Source: Sphingobacterium cavernae (lineage in GTDB: Bacteria; Bacteroidota; Bacteroidia; Sphingobacteriales; Sphingobacteriaceae). Taken from it: DNA of 62,676 nucleotides. Positions within the stretch are counted from its first letter, which is position 1. The number at the start of each line of letters is the position of its first letter. The notes under the pieces are model-generated. The model was not told the origin of the DNA. It made no database searches and saw nothing but the letters and a program-made list of their open reading frames with translations. This document shows positions 8,952 to 18,491 of this stretch, piece by piece. The DNA is taken from assembly GCF_008520265.1 (NCBI RefSeq), contig NZ_VIQM01000028.1:1-62676 (forward strand). The letters are read 5' to 3'. The translations under genes and the position numbers were made by a program.

Positions 8952-10353
8952 CTAGACTTAATTTTAATTTTTCCCATTCCTTTAGCGACATTTTTTTATC
9001 CAACAAGCTGTTTATCAAAGTATTTTTCTTGTTTAACAACTTCCCATTAACAAGTTTTTGCATCCAATAGTATTCATCCTGTCCTGCACTAAAAGCTTCC
9101 CACCTTAAAGATGAATATAAAGTATTTATCTTTCTATGAATTAAAGAATTATAGAAATCACCACGGTTAATTTTTGTAAATTCCCAAGAACCTTTGCCAT
9201 TGTTAAATTCAGTCATGTCACTTTTTTTAACGTCCGCATAACTCCACATACCATACCCCCCTAAGTTATATCTTATCGCCTTCCATGGTAATTCTAGATA
9301 CCTCCTTGGATGATTATCATTACCTGATGATACATTTGTTTCATAATTGAGAATCATTTTAGGATTCTTGCCTAGAGATATCACTTTTTTAAGCAACTCA
9401 TCATTTCTTATATGTACCTGAACGAAATCATATTCTAAAGCTAAATTTTCTGAACCTAACTTATGTAAGGTTATGAATGTCTTTACAGAAATATTTTTAC
9501 TTTTTAAATATTTAACAAATTTACTAGACTCCTTGATATTGAAATCTGATGGTTCATCAAAAGGATATAATAATATTTTATTGGGTGATATATTATTCTT
9601 AATAAAAGTTTTTTGAATTTCTTGAAACCAAAAAGGAAATTTAAGTTTCCATGAATTAGACAAAATACTAGACTTTTTATCTTGATATCCACTCAAATAA
9701 ATACAATAATAATCAAACTTATTTCCTAATGTTTTAAGATAACTATCGAGTTTTGCTATCTCATTTCTGTTAATGTCCAAACTAGGTTGAGCATACCCTG
9801 GAATAACTATAAAATTAATGTGATGCCTATACAGGTCATCAACAACACTAGTATTAAGTCCCTTTATAAGATAATTATAGTCTAAATAGGCCCAAACATT
9901 TGAATTTAATTTACCATATGAATTTATAGGAGAGATTTTTATTTTTTTTAAATACTCTTTTGTACCTCGTTTAAAACCAATTTTTAATTTCACGTTTTTA
10001 ACCCCACTTTTCTTACCTATAAATTTTATCAAAAATAAATTTTCGCCATTGTAAGAAATATTTGGCTTGTAAGGAATTAGCACATCCATTTTGCCTGACT
10101 GATCAGTAGGTAAATAGAAAATCTCACTTGCTATATCATCGGAAATAATACTTATATTTTTTATAGAGTTTCCAGGAGCAGAAACCACTTTTAAAATTCT
10201 ATAAGCCGTGCCATTGATATAAAGAGGTACCGCTGATATGTCATCCTCAATTAAGTGACTTTTACGATTTTCCCATGGAAGATACCATTTAACTGTTTGG
10301 CTATATAAACCATATGTCTGAATTAATAATATGAAAATTATAATATATCTCAT
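8941..10353 (-). CDS. Secreted glycoside-hydrolase-like protein (DUF4091/GH123-like)
   Basis: This 470-residue protein starts with a signal peptide (about residues 1-19, ending YGLYSQ). After a beta-rich segment of about 130 residues it has a TIM-barrel-like region with a YPFDEP motif (Asp-Glu at 266-267) and a later YNLGGYGMWSYAD segment. This resembles the catalytic domain of DUF4091/GH123-type proteins, where the Asp-Glu pair is catalytic. A periplasmic or surface glycosidase inside the synthesis operon may trim the polymer, control its length or turn it over. It overlaps the neighbouring wzx-like gene by 4 bp. The family assignment is from motif reading and is moderate. Confidence 0.6.
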   Translation of the reverse strand: MRYIIIFILLIQTYGLYSQTVKWYLPWENRKSHLIEDDISAVPLYINGTAYRILKVVSAPGNSIKNISIISDDIASEIFYLPTDQSGKMDVLIPYKPNISYNGENLFLIKFIGKKSGVKNVKLKIGFKRGTKEYLKKIKISPINSYGKLNSNVWAYLDYNYLIKGLNTSVVDDLYRHHINFIVIPGYAQPSLDINRNEIAKLDSYLKTLGNKFDYYCIYLSGYQDKKSSILSNSWKLKFPFWFQEIQKTFIKNNISPNKILLYPFDEPSDFNIKESSKFVKYLKSKNISVKTFITLHKLGSENLALEYDFVQVHIRNDELLKKVISLGKNPKMILNYETNVSSGNDNHPRRYLELPWKAIRYNLGGYGMWSYADVKKSDMTEFNNGKGSWEFTKINRGDFYNSLIHRKINTLYSSLRWEAFSAGQDEYYWMQKLVNGKLLNKKNTLINSLLDKKMSLKEWEKLKLSLDEN

Positions 10354-11753
10354 ATAACATCTTTCCTTAAAAAAAGATTTAAAAAACCCTTATTATATAA
10401 AAATATTAAATAAACTATCAACAAAGCAAAGTATAAGTATGGCGCTATTAAACTAACCCATAAATTAAGTAGTATAAAAGATATACTAATTAGAATAGGT
10501 AAGATTAAATCCAAAGAAAAATCTATGTTTAATTCTCTTCTTAAGAAGTACTCACATAAAATGTATCTAAAAATTACAGAAAAAACCAATGAGTATAACA
10601 CATAATTAATATTAGCCAAATAATAAACAGTTATTAAAGACATAAAAAGACTTATAGCTAATGCTATAATATTTACTTTGAAAAGTAATTTTTGCTTCCT
10701 AATGACTTTATAATATGTGTTAAATAAAATTTGTATTTTACCTTCAAACAAACAAATTGGTAATAGTATTATTAATGCATCAATACTTTCTTGATAATTA
10801 TCAAAATAATTATTTATTACCCATTTCAGTGGGTAATAACCTAATATTGCAACAAGAAAAAATCCATTTAAAAAACTATCTAAAGGTCTAAAATAAGTCG
10901 ATATTTTTTTTAATGATAAGGTTCTCAGAAGAGGGAAAATAACCAAACCCAGCTGAGCAATAAACACAATAAATAAATTGACCATAGATATTGAAAAGGA
11001 GAGTTTACTAAAAGCTAGAATCCCGAAATTACCTTCCACAAAAAATCTTGTATTGCCAATAATTAATGAACTAAAAATATTGGAAAACATTAAATACAAT
11101 CCATTTATAATGTAAAGCTTAAATATCAATAGATTTCTAGAGTCGAAATATTCTAATCTAAATATTTTGGATTTTAGAACTATTATCAAATAGATTACTG
11201 AAATAGATCTTGCTAGTATATAAAAAAGGATCAAATCAAACAACTGTAGATTGAATACAAAATACATGAAGGGAATACCTAAGATCAATAGCATTTTCTC
11301 AATTAACATTCCTGTGGAATACTTTTTTATTTCATTAGTTGATAATAGTATGTAATATAAATATGTTTGAATATTCGTAATAAGCAGAAATATCGCCAAA
11401 AACTTAACCATGCTTACTTTTATTGCATCATCCACTAATGATAAACTTATTCCAAAAAACAAAATGGATACTAAAAATTGAATAATAAAATAATTTAAAA
11501 ATTGATTTGAAGTATTATTCGTATTTAATGAATTTAATTTTCTTCCGCCTAATTTTAAATACAATCCATCACATATCCCAAAGTGCATGAAACCGAAATA
11601 ATTAGAGTATAATATAAACAATTGCCAATATCCATAATCACTAACATCAAATATTTTAGTAACTCCAATTGAGAACATTAAACTGACAATTATGGAAGAT
11701 AATTGCGCAATTAATGTAAATGAAACATTTTTTAATATCGAACTATTTTTCAT
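10350..11753 (-). CDS. wzx: Wzx-like repeat-unit flippase
   Basis: This 467-residue protein has about 12-14 hydrophobic helices and few charged loops. The N-terminus (NVSFTLIAQLSSIIVSLMF, then GYWQLFILYSNYFGF) is typical of MATE-like polysaccharide flippases of the Wzx/PST family. It should move lipid-linked repeat units to the periplasmic face. It overlaps its neighbours by 4 and 11 bp. The sequence is very AT-rich and leucine/isoleucine-rich, like the adjacent wzy-like gene, a common sign that these serotype-specific genes were acquired together. Confidence 0.88.
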   Translation of the reverse strand: MKNSSILKNVSFTLIAQLSSIIVSLMFSIGVTKIFDVSDYGYWQLFILYSNYFGFMHFGICDGLYLKLGGRKLNSLNTNNTSNQFLNYFIIQFLVSILFFGISLSLVDDAIKVSMVKFLAIFLLITNIQTYLYYILLSTNEIKKYSTGMLIEKMLLILGIPFMYFVFNLQLFDLILFYILARSISVIYLIIVLKSKIFRLEYFDSRNLLIFKLYIINGLYLMFSNIFSSLIIGNTRFFVEGNFGILAFSKLSFSISMVNLFIVFIAQLGLVIFPLLRTLSLKKISTYFRPLDSFLNGFFLVAILGYYPLKWVINNYFDNYQESIDALIILLPICLFEGKIQILFNTYYKVIRKQKLLFKVNIIALAISLFMSLITVYYLANINYVLYSLVFSVIFRYILCEYFLRRELNIDFSLDLILPILISISFILLNLWVSLIAPYLYFALLIVYLIFLYNKGFLNLFLRKDVI

Positions 11754-12654
11754 TTACAAGCCTCTCTAACCAATTCGGGAAATCATATTTAATTAAAATA
11801 TCATGAGGAATTTTTTCATAAGGTAAATTAAGAAAATTCGGCAAATTTTCTAAAGTTTCTTCCTCTAATATAAATATATTTGATGGGCGATAAAAATCAT
11901 ATAATTTCACATATTTGTTATTGGTAATTATTTTCTTATCAAAGAATAATCCCTCCATTATCCGTAATGTCAACCCACTTTGCCCCTCTTGATTAAAATC
12001 TAAGAGAATATTATACTTTAATAATTCTGCTATTACAGATTCATAAGCTAACTTCGGCTTATAAATAAATTCGCTATTAGTAGAAGTTTTATCTCTTACA
12101 ACATGAAGAATTAATTCAACACCAACCTTACTTAACTTTTTCTTCAAATCTAAAAGCTCCCCAAGCCTACCCTTATCTTGCCCCAGGAAAAATGCTTCTT
12201 TCGAATTTTTTAATTGAACTTTGGTGAAAGTTTTATTGTTTACAAATTCTTTAAAGTAGTATGTATTATTAAAAGCAATGTTGTAGTTTTTCGAATCAAT
12301 TAAATCAAAAGAAACTTTTTTCCATCTTGGAGATAGAACAGGATTACCCATTTTTAAAACAGGATTCCAATACCACAAAATTAATTCACTGCTAGATTCA
12401 GCCCACTTTTCAATATACGATAATACTTTTATATTAAACTGATTGGCAGATATAATTATAATATCATAATTACGCAAATTTGTTCTCAACAAAGGATTAA
12501 TCCAAATAAATTTAAAAGGTAAATTAAAGTAGAACCATAAGAAACGTAGGGCTTTTAAGGGTTTGGATATCTTTATATATAATTCTACACTATTCACATA
12601 TTTATCATGTACATCCTTAAACTGAGTAATTCCTAAAAACAAGATTTGCATCAT
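11743..12654 (-). CDS. Putative glycosyltransferase, polysaccharide-specific
   Basis: This 303-residue soluble protein lacks an obvious membrane segment. The C-terminal region (GQSGLTLRIMEGLFFDKKIITNN then FYRPSNIFIL) resembles the nucleotide-sugar side of lipopolysaccharide/CgeB-like GT-B proteins found in Bacteroidota capsule loci. The conserved Glu of RIMEGLFF sits where GT-B enzymes contact the donor ribose. Its place between wzx and wzy supports a repeat-unit transferase. Specificity is unknown and the family call is tentative. It overlaps wzx by 11 bp and wzy by 4 bp. Confidence 0.6.
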   Translation of the reverse strand: MMQILFLGITQFKDVHDKYVNSVELYIKISKPLKALRFLWFYFNLPFKFIWINPLLRTNLRNYDIIIISANQFNIKVLSYIEKWAESSSELILWYWNPVLKMGNPVLSPRWKKVSFDLIDSKNYNIAFNNTYYFKEFVNNKTFTKVQLKNSKEAFFLGQDKGRLGELLDLKKKLSKVGVELILHVVRDKTSTNSEFIYKPKLAYESVIAELLKYNILLDFNQEGQSGLTLRIMEGLFFDKKIITNNKYVKLYDFYRPSNIFILEEETLENLPNFLNLPYEKIPHDILIKYDFPNWLERLVNEK

Positions 12655-13805
12655 AGATTCCCTTCAAATTGATTATAAAAAAAAGTTTCTCTTGTATCAT
12701 GAATACGTTCATCAAAAATCGTATAAAAAGGAGTATATAAGTCATATCTATTTACACCTTTAATCTTCGCTAATTCACTTCTATCCTGGAAAAAATAATG
12801 CAATTGAAACAAAATCAGAAATCCAACACAAAATTGAACTTTCAGAAAAGTTAGGGTATATATATTTCTCTTAAAATAAAAAATATATAAAATATTTATA
12901 CAGTAAATCAGAATTGGTATAGATAGATAATTTAAAAACCTATAAATTCCAGGAATAAATGAACCACATATCCCTATTATTATATATGGAAAAATAAATT
13001 TTTCAAAAACACTCGAGATATTTTTTGACTTAGCTAAAGAAAATATTAAGAATACAGGTATAAGTTTTAACAATTGATATAATGTACCAATTACACTAAA
13101 TTCCTTATTCAAGTAAAATAACGAATTAGAACCAAATAATTTATCAATACCTATAGAAAATAAAAAATTACCTGTAGATAAAAAACCCACAATTGTACTT
13201 GAAAATACAAATAAGGCAATTTGGTAAGATACCTTTAAGTTTAACGAAAACAATGGTAATGTAAAAAGTATAAGAGCAGAATTATGAAAAGTTAATGCTA
13301 AACAGCATAAAAGATAATATTTTATCCAACTCTTTTTTAAAAACAAAGGAATTGCAATTAAAAAAACTGCTACTGCGAGTGCCTCTCGTAAAATCTCCAT
13401 ATTGAAATATAAAAAATACAGAAAAAAATAGAAAGGTAAGATAAAGTACTTATTAAGTGAATATCTTGCCATGAACCAAAATATTACACTATTAACGATT
13501 ATCGCATGTAATAATTGAAATGTGTAAAAAGAATCATTAATACTTTTTGAAATTGCATTAAATATATACCAAGATGGATTATACTGAGCTTCCTTAAAAT
13601 TAAAAGTAAATAATTCTTTCACTGTGGGGTATTCAAAAAACTTATCATAATAAGCTAATGTATCTCCTCCTACCCTATATCTTATTGCACATATTATAAT
13701 AAGACAGATGAGTATAAAAAAATATGCAAAACCAAATTGATTCTTCCTATTTATATTTATAAAACTTATAAACACCAGAAAAATAAAAATAATGGAAAGA
13801 AACAT
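12651..13805 (-). CDS. wzy: EpsG-like Wzy polysaccharide polymerase
   Basis: This 384-residue protein has roughly ten membrane helices and carries the EpsG-family signature RYRVGGDTLAYYDKF near residue 45-60. It should polymerise lipid-linked repeat units in the periplasm. Extreme AT content and rich isoleucine/phenylalanine use match wzx and suggest joint transfer. The next gene downstream overlaps by 4 bp; upstream there is a 26-bp gap after rfbA, so it continues the same operon. Confidence 0.85.
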   Translation of the reverse strand: MFLSIIFIFLVFISFININRKNQFGFAYFFILICLIIICAIRYRVGGDTLAYYDKFFEYPTVKELFTFNFKEAQYNPSWYIFNAISKSINDSFYTFQLLHAIIVNSVIFWFMARYSLNKYFILPFYFFLYFLYFNMEILREALAVAVFLIAIPLFLKKSWIKYYLLCCLALTFHNSALILFTLPLFSLNLKVSYQIALFVFSSTIVGFLSTGNFLFSIGIDKLFGSNSLFYLNKEFSVIGTLYQLLKLIPVFLIFSLAKSKNISSVFEKFIFPYIIIGICGSFIPGIYRFLNYLSIPILIYCINILYIFYFKRNIYTLTFLKVQFCVGFLILFQLHYFFQDRSELAKIKGVNRYDLYTPFYTIFDERIHDTRETFFYNQFEGNL

Positions 13806-13831
13806 AACAATTCTATAAGTTATCTAAGATT

Positions 13832-14692
13832 TTACTTTGAAATATTAATTAAATATTCCCCATACCCCGATTTACGAAGTGGCTCAGCTACTCTAATAAG
13901 TTGTTCTTTTGAAATATAACCCATTCGGTACGCGACTTCTTCTATTGCACCGATTTTCATGCCTTGACGCTCTTCAATCACTTGAACAAATTGTCCTGCT
14001 TGCATCAAAGATTGAATAGTACCAGTATCTAGCCAAGCCGTACCGCGATCAAAAACACCTACTTTTAATTTACCTCGTTTTAGGTATTCCTTATTAACAT
14101 CGGTTATTTCTAACTCACCGCGGTGAGATGGTTTGATATTTTTTGCTATTTCTACTACATCATTGTCATAGAAGTATAGACCAGGCACAGCATAATTTGA
14201 TTTAGGCTGTAATGGCTTCTCTTCAATTGATACTACATTATTATAGGCATCAAATTCAACCACGCCATAACGCTCTGGATCGTTAACTTGATATGCAAAT
14301 ACAACTCCACCTTCCGGATCAGCACAGGATTGTAATAATTTAGACATTCCTGATCCATAAAATATATTATCGCCCAATATTAACGCAACTTTATCGTCTC
14401 CAATAAACTCTTCGCCTAAAATAAAAGCTTGCGCTAAACCATCTGGAGAAGGTTGAACTTTATACGAAAACTTACATCCAATCTGAGATCCATCTCCTAA
14501 TAATTTTTCAAAATTTGGTAAATCTTGAGGGGTAGAAATGATTAAAATTTCACTAATACCTGCCAACATTAATGTTGACAACGGATAATAAATCATTGGT
14601 TTATCATACACAGGCATCAGTTGTTTTGACACTGCTAATGTCAAAGGATGCAGACGAGTTCCGGATCCCCCGGCAAGAATAATTCCTTTCAT
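13832..14692 (-). CDS. rfbA: Glucose-1-phosphate thymidylyltransferase (RmlA)
   Basis: This 286-residue enzyme makes dTDP-glucose from glucose-1-phosphate and dTTP. The N-terminus [18 protein letters not shown] is the nucleotidyltransferase signature, followed by [25 protein letters not shown] and GLYFYDNDV. The ATG at 14692 matches the family's first residue; an upstream start would add ten residues that overlap rfbD. It is the last of four contiguous dTDP-L-rhamnose genes in the order rfbB-rfbC-rfbD-rfbA. A truncated second copy of its 5' end lies at 20156-20227. Confidence 0.96.
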   Translation of the reverse strand: MKGIILAGGSGTRLHPLTLAVSKQLMPVYDKPMIYYPLSTLMLAGISEILIISTPQDLPNFEKLLGDGSQIGCKFSYKVQPSPDGLAQAFILGEEFIGDDKVALILGDNIFYGSGMSKLLQSCADPEGGVVFAYQVNDPERYGVVEFDAYNNVVSIEEKPLQPKSNYAVPGLYFYDNDVVEIAKNIKPSHRGELEITDVNKEYLKRGKLKVGVFDRGTAWLDTGTIQSLMQAGQFVQVIEERQGMKIGAIEEVAYRMGYISKEQLIRVAEPLRKSGYGEYLINISK

Positions 14693-14708
14693 TTCAGAAT
14701 ATTTATAA

Positions 14709-15560
14709 TTAGACTTTTGCAAGCATTTCGTTCAAACTATCTTTCCAAAATGGCACTTGAACACCAAAAGTTGATTTTATTTTCGTCTTATCTAGTAAAG
14801 AGAATTTTGGACGTTTTGCGGGTGTTGGGTAAGCTGAAGTGGGAATAGCATTTATAACGCAGTCTAGATTTTTGATTTCTTTGATTGCTACAGCAAAATC
14901 AAACCAAGATATTTCACCTTCATTGCTAAAATGGTAGATACCCGATTCCCAATTTTCGCCATCAATGATATTAACAATTGCTTTCGCTAAATCTAATGCA
15001 TAAGTTGGAGATCCAATTTGATCTGCGATTACAGAAATTTCATCACGCTCACCCATCAAACGAATCATCGTTTTTACAAAATTATGTCCATAAGTCGAGT
15101 AAACCCAAGCCGTACGTATAATTATTGCATCGGTAAGATTAGCTTGAATGACTTGTTCCCCCTTTAATTTAGTCTCACCATACACATTTATTGGACTTAC
15201 ATTTGTCGATTCTTTTAAAGGGATGGATGAATTTCCATCAAAAACATAATCCGTTGAAATAGCTATAAGTTTAGCTCCATATTGTTTGCAATATTTTGCT
15301 ATCTCTCCTGAAGCTAGGTGATTTACTTTATCAGCAATCTCTACCTCCGTCTCTGCCCTATCAACAGCGGTATACGCTCCTCCATGAATAATTATATCTG
15401 GGCTGTAACTACGTAGCCCTTCGATAATACCCTCAATATCATCAAGTGCTAATTCTTCGCGATCTACGAAAAAAGTGTCTAAATCTTCTCTGCCCTGGTA
15501 AAGATCTTTTAACTCAGATCCTAATTGACCAGCTCCACCTGTTATAAGAATTTTTTTCAT
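14709..15560 (-). CDS. rfbD: dTDP-4-dehydrorhamnose reductase (RmlD)
   Basis: This 283-residue short-chain dehydrogenase carries out the last step to dTDP-L-rhamnose. Motifs are [20 protein letters not shown], the catalytic [13 protein letters not shown] (Tyr and Lys) and [17 protein letters not shown]. Length is usual for the family. It lies 11 bp after rfbC and 16 bp before rfbA. Confidence 0.96.
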   Translation of the reverse strand: MKKILITGGAGQLGSELKDLYQGREDLDTFFVDREELALDDIEGIIEGLRSYSPDIIIHGGAYTAVDRAETEVEIADKVNHLASGEIAKYCKQYGAKLIAISTDYVFDGNSSIPLKESTNVSPINVYGETKLKGEQVIQANLTDAIIIRTAWVYSTYGHNFVKTMIRLMGERDEISVIADQIGSPTYALDLAKAIVNIIDGENWESGIYHFSNEGEISWFDFAVAIKEIKNLDCVINAIPTSAYPTPAKRPKFSLLDKTKIKSTFGVQVPFWKDSLNEMLAKV

Positions 15561-15571
15561 TGATATTCGCT

Positions 15572-16102
15572 TTAAAATGCTCTTGCCTCTTTATCCTTAT
15601 CGGATAAAATGATTTTATCTAATGGAATCTGCCAATCTACTGCTAATGTGCTATCTAATGGATGAACGCCATCTTCTGAAGCCTTATTATAAACATTATC
15701 GCATTTATAGAAGAAAGTAGCTGTTTCGGAAAGAACAGCAAATCCATGTAAAAAGCCTCGTGGAATATATAATTGTCTGTTGTTCTCAGCCGATAATTCT
15801 ACTGCTACATGCTCCCCATAGGTTGGTGAACCTTCACGAACATCTACTGCAACATCAAGAACTTTACCCTCTAAAACTCGTACTAATTTGGCTTGAGCAT
15901 ACTCACCAACCTGCTGGTGTAAACCGCGCACAACACCGTAACTCGATTTTGATTGATTATCTTGTACAAAATCAGAATTAGCACCTGTTAGTTCTTCAAA
16001 TTTTGCTTTACTAAAAGCTTCAAAAAAATAACCTCTACTATCCTCAAATATAGTTGGCTCCAATATAAAGCAGCCCTTTAACTTCGTTTCGATCGCCTTC
16101 AT
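15572..16102 (-). CDS. rfbC: dTDP-4-dehydrorhamnose 3,5-epimerase (RmlC)
   Basis: This 176-residue cupin epimerises C3 and C5 of dTDP-4-keto-6-deoxyglucose. Motifs include FEDSRGYFFEAFSKAKF, VQDNQSKSSYGVVRGLHQQ (with the catalytic His), the Asp of LDVAVDVREGSPTYG and IPRGFLHGFAVLSE. The start at 16102 (MKAIETKLKGCF) agrees with family length and lies 8 bp after rfbB. A longer frame would add 22 unrelated residues overlapping rfbB. Confidence 0.96.
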   Translation of the reverse strand: MKAIETKLKGCFILEPTIFEDSRGYFFEAFSKAKFEELTGANSDFVQDNQSKSSYGVVRGLHQQVGEYAQAKLVRVLEGKVLDVAVDVREGSPTYGEHVAVELSAENNRQLYIPRGFLHGFAVLSETATFFYKCDNVYNKASEDGVHPLDSTLAVDWQIPLDKIILSDKDKEARAF

Positions 16103-16109
16103 TTTTCTA

Positions 16110-17162
16110 CTACTTACTATATTGGGTATCGTAATATTTTTGGTAATCACCTGATGTAACATTATCAAGCCATTCTTGGTTTTCTAAGAACCAATCAATA
16201 GTTTTTGATAAGCCTTCTTCAAATGTTACCGAAGGTTGGTAGCCTAATTCCTGATTTATTTTAGTCGCATCTATCGCATAACGCAAATCATGACCAGGTC
16301 TATCTTTTACAAATGTGATTAATTGAGATGCAGTCCCTTCTGGGCGACCTAATTTTTCGTCAACTTGTTTACATAGCTCTTTTACCAAATCGATGTTTTG
16401 CCACTCATTAAAACCACCAACATTGTAGCTATCCCCATTTTTTCCATTATGATAAACTAAGTCGATAGCCTTAGCATGGTCAATTACGAATAACCAATCT
16501 CTAGTAAATTTACCATCACCATAAATTGGCAGGGGCTTGTTATTTAAAATATTATGAATACAAAGCGGTATTAATTTTTCTGGAAAATGGTTTGGACCAT
16601 AGTTATTTGAGCAATTAGTCAAAACTATCGGTAGACCGTATGTATCGTGATAAGCTCTTACGAAATGGTCGGAGGATGCTTTTGACGCCGAATAAGGCGA
16701 GTGTGGATCATAAGATGTCTGTTCTGTAAACAAACCCGTATCACCTAACGTTCCGTAAACTTCATCTGTAGAAACATGATGAAATCTCTTACCTTCAAAG
16801 TTATCTTTCCAAATCTCTTTTGCAGCATTCAACAAGTTTACTGTTCCTATCACATTTGTCATCACAAATGCCGTAGGATTGGTAATCGAACGGTCCACAT
16901 GAGATTCAGCAGCCAAGTGAATGACACCGTCTGGCTGATGTTCTTTGAAAATAGATAATATGTGCTCAGCATCAGTAATATCAGCCTTTACAAACGTATA
17001 GTTCTTACTATCCTGAATATCTTTTAGGTTTTCCAAATTACCTGCATACGTTAATGCATCCAAATTAATTATTTGGTATTCTGGATATTTCGTAACAAAT
17101 TCACGTACTACGTGAGAACCAATAAAGCCAGCTCCGCCGGTAATAATGATCTTTTTACTCAT
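16110..17162 (-). CDS. rfbB: dTDP-glucose 4,6-dehydratase (RmlB)
   Basis: This 350-residue extended SDR has the NAD loop ITGGAGFIGSHVV, HLAAESHVDRSI, the STDEVYGTLG signature, the catalytic YSASKASSDH and CSNNYGPNHFPEKLIP. It removes water from dTDP-glucose to give the 4-keto-6-deoxy intermediate. It is the first gene of the rhamnose block, separated by 1 bp from the upstream nucleotide-sugar dehydrogenase gene, so it is cotranscribed with it. Confidence 0.97.
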   Translation of the reverse strand: MSKKIIITGGAGFIGSHVVREFVTKYPEYQIINLDALTYAGNLENLKDIQDSKNYTFVKADITDAEHILSIFKEHQPDGVIHLAAESHVDRSITNPTAFVMTNVIGTVNLLNAAKEIWKDNFEGKRFHHVSTDEVYGTLGDTGLFTEQTSYDPHSPYSASKASSDHFVRAYHDTYGLPIVLTNCSNNYGPNHFPEKLIPLCIHNILNNKPLPIYGDGKFTRDWLFVIDHAKAIDLVYHNGKNGDSYNVGGFNEWQNIDLVKELCKQVDEKLGRPEGTASQLITFVKDRPGHDLRYAIDATKINQELGYQPSVTFEEGLSKTIDWFLENQEWLDNVTSGDYQKYYDTQYSK

Positions 17163-17163
17163 A

Positions 17164-18447
17164 TTATAATTTATTATCCGCTTTATCTGCTAATATTCCC
17201 TTTACATCATACACTATATTAGTATCCGATTTGAGGGAATTCAAGTCAATATTTAAAAATTCTCTATGGGACACACCTAATACGATAGCATCGAATTTTG
17301 CTGATGGCAATGATGTAACCGATTCAATACCATATTCATGTTTTACTTCAGCTGGGTTGGCCCATGGATCATAAGTGGTTACTTTCAAACCATAATCTTC
17401 TAGCGCTGCTATGACATCTACAATCTTCGTGTTACGCACATCTGGACAATTTTCTTTAAATGTAATCCCCAACATCAAAACTTCAGCACCATTTACATTA
17501 ATTCCCTTTTTAATCATAGTCTTCACCACTTGAGAAGCTACATATTCTCCCATTGAATCGTTCAGACGACGACCAGCAAGAATAATTTCAGGGTGATAAC
17601 CATGTTCTTGAGCTTTCTGCGCCAAGTAGTAAGGATCTACACCAATACAGTGTCCTCCAACCAATCCTGGTTTGAAAGGTAGAAAGTTCCATTTTGTCCC
17701 TGCTGCTTCGAGTACATCATGAGTATTGATACCTAAAATATTAAAGATTTTTGCCAACTCATTGACAAAAGCAATGTTTATATCACGTTGTGAGTTTTCG
17801 ATAACTTTAGCTGCCTCTGCAACTTTGATAGTAGGCGCTAAGTGCGTACCTGCTGTAATTACAGATTTATATACTTCATCTACTACTTTACCTACCTCAG
17901 GAGTAGAACCCGCAGTTACTTTCAATATTTTTTCTACTGTATGCTCTTTATCCCCAGGATTAATACGCTCTGGTGAGTATCCAGCAAAAAAATCAACATT
18001 AAACTTTAAACCAGATACACGCTCTAAAACAGGAATACATTCTTCCTCAGTTACACCAGGATATACAGTCGATTCATATACTACTATGTCACCCCTTTTC
18101 AACACTTTTCCAACAGTCTCCGAAGCTTTGTATAATGGAGTTAAATCAGGTCTATTGTTTTTATCGACTGGTGTAGGAACTGTTACAATATAAAAATTTG
18201 CTTCTTCAATATCATGCAATTGATTAGAACACCATAAACCAGCATTAGCTTTTGTAAAAGGATTTTCATTGACCAAAACAGCCTGCAGAATATCATCTTC
18301 AACTTCCATTGTGAAGTCTTTACCAGTGCGTAATTCATCTATACGTTTCTGGTTTATATCAAATCCTACCGTGGGATATTTAGTTGCAAATAAACGGGCT
18401 AATGGTAATCCAACATATCCTAAGCCTATAACTGCTATTTTTCTCAT
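17164..18447 (-). CDS. tviB: UDP-HexNAc 6-dehydrogenase (TviB/WbpO type)
   Basis: This 427-residue member of the UDP-glucose/GDP-mannose dehydrogenase superfamily has an N-terminal Rossmann loop (VIGLGYVGLPLA), VPTPVDKNNRPDL, the ESTVYPGVTEE motif, the catalytic Cys267 in GGHCIGVDPYYL, and GITFKENCPDVRNT in the C-terminal UDP-binding domain. Length and motifs match TviB/WbpO/WecC enzymes, which oxidise UDP-HexNAc to the uronic acid, rather than the UDP-glucose enzyme encoded separately at 21485. With the adjoining 4-epimerase gene it points to UDP-GalNAcA, as in Vi-antigen synthesis. Confidence 0.88.
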   Translation of the reverse strand: MRKIAVIGLGYVGLPLARLFATKYPTVGFDINQKRIDELRTGKDFTMEVEDDILQAVLVNENPFTKANAGLWCSNQLHDIEEANFYIVTVPTPVDKNNRPDLTPLYKASETVGKVLKRGDIVVYESTVYPGVTEEECIPVLERVSGLKFNVDFFAGYSPERINPGDKEHTVEKILKVTAGSTPEVGKVVDEVYKSVITAGTHLAPTIKVAEAAKVIENSQRDINIAFVNELAKIFNILGINTHDVLEAAGTKWNFLPFKPGLVGGHCIGVDPYYLAQKAQEHGYHPEIILAGRRLNDSMGEYVASQVVKTMIKKGINVNGAEVLMLGITFKENCPDVRNTKIVDVIAALEDYGLKVTTYDPWANPAEVKHEYGIESVTSLPSAKFDAIVLGVSHREFLNIDLNSLKSDTNIVYDVKGILADKADNKL

Positions 18448-18491
18448 TGTTTATTAAGTTTTCTATATTCTAAATATTGAATCTGAGTTTC

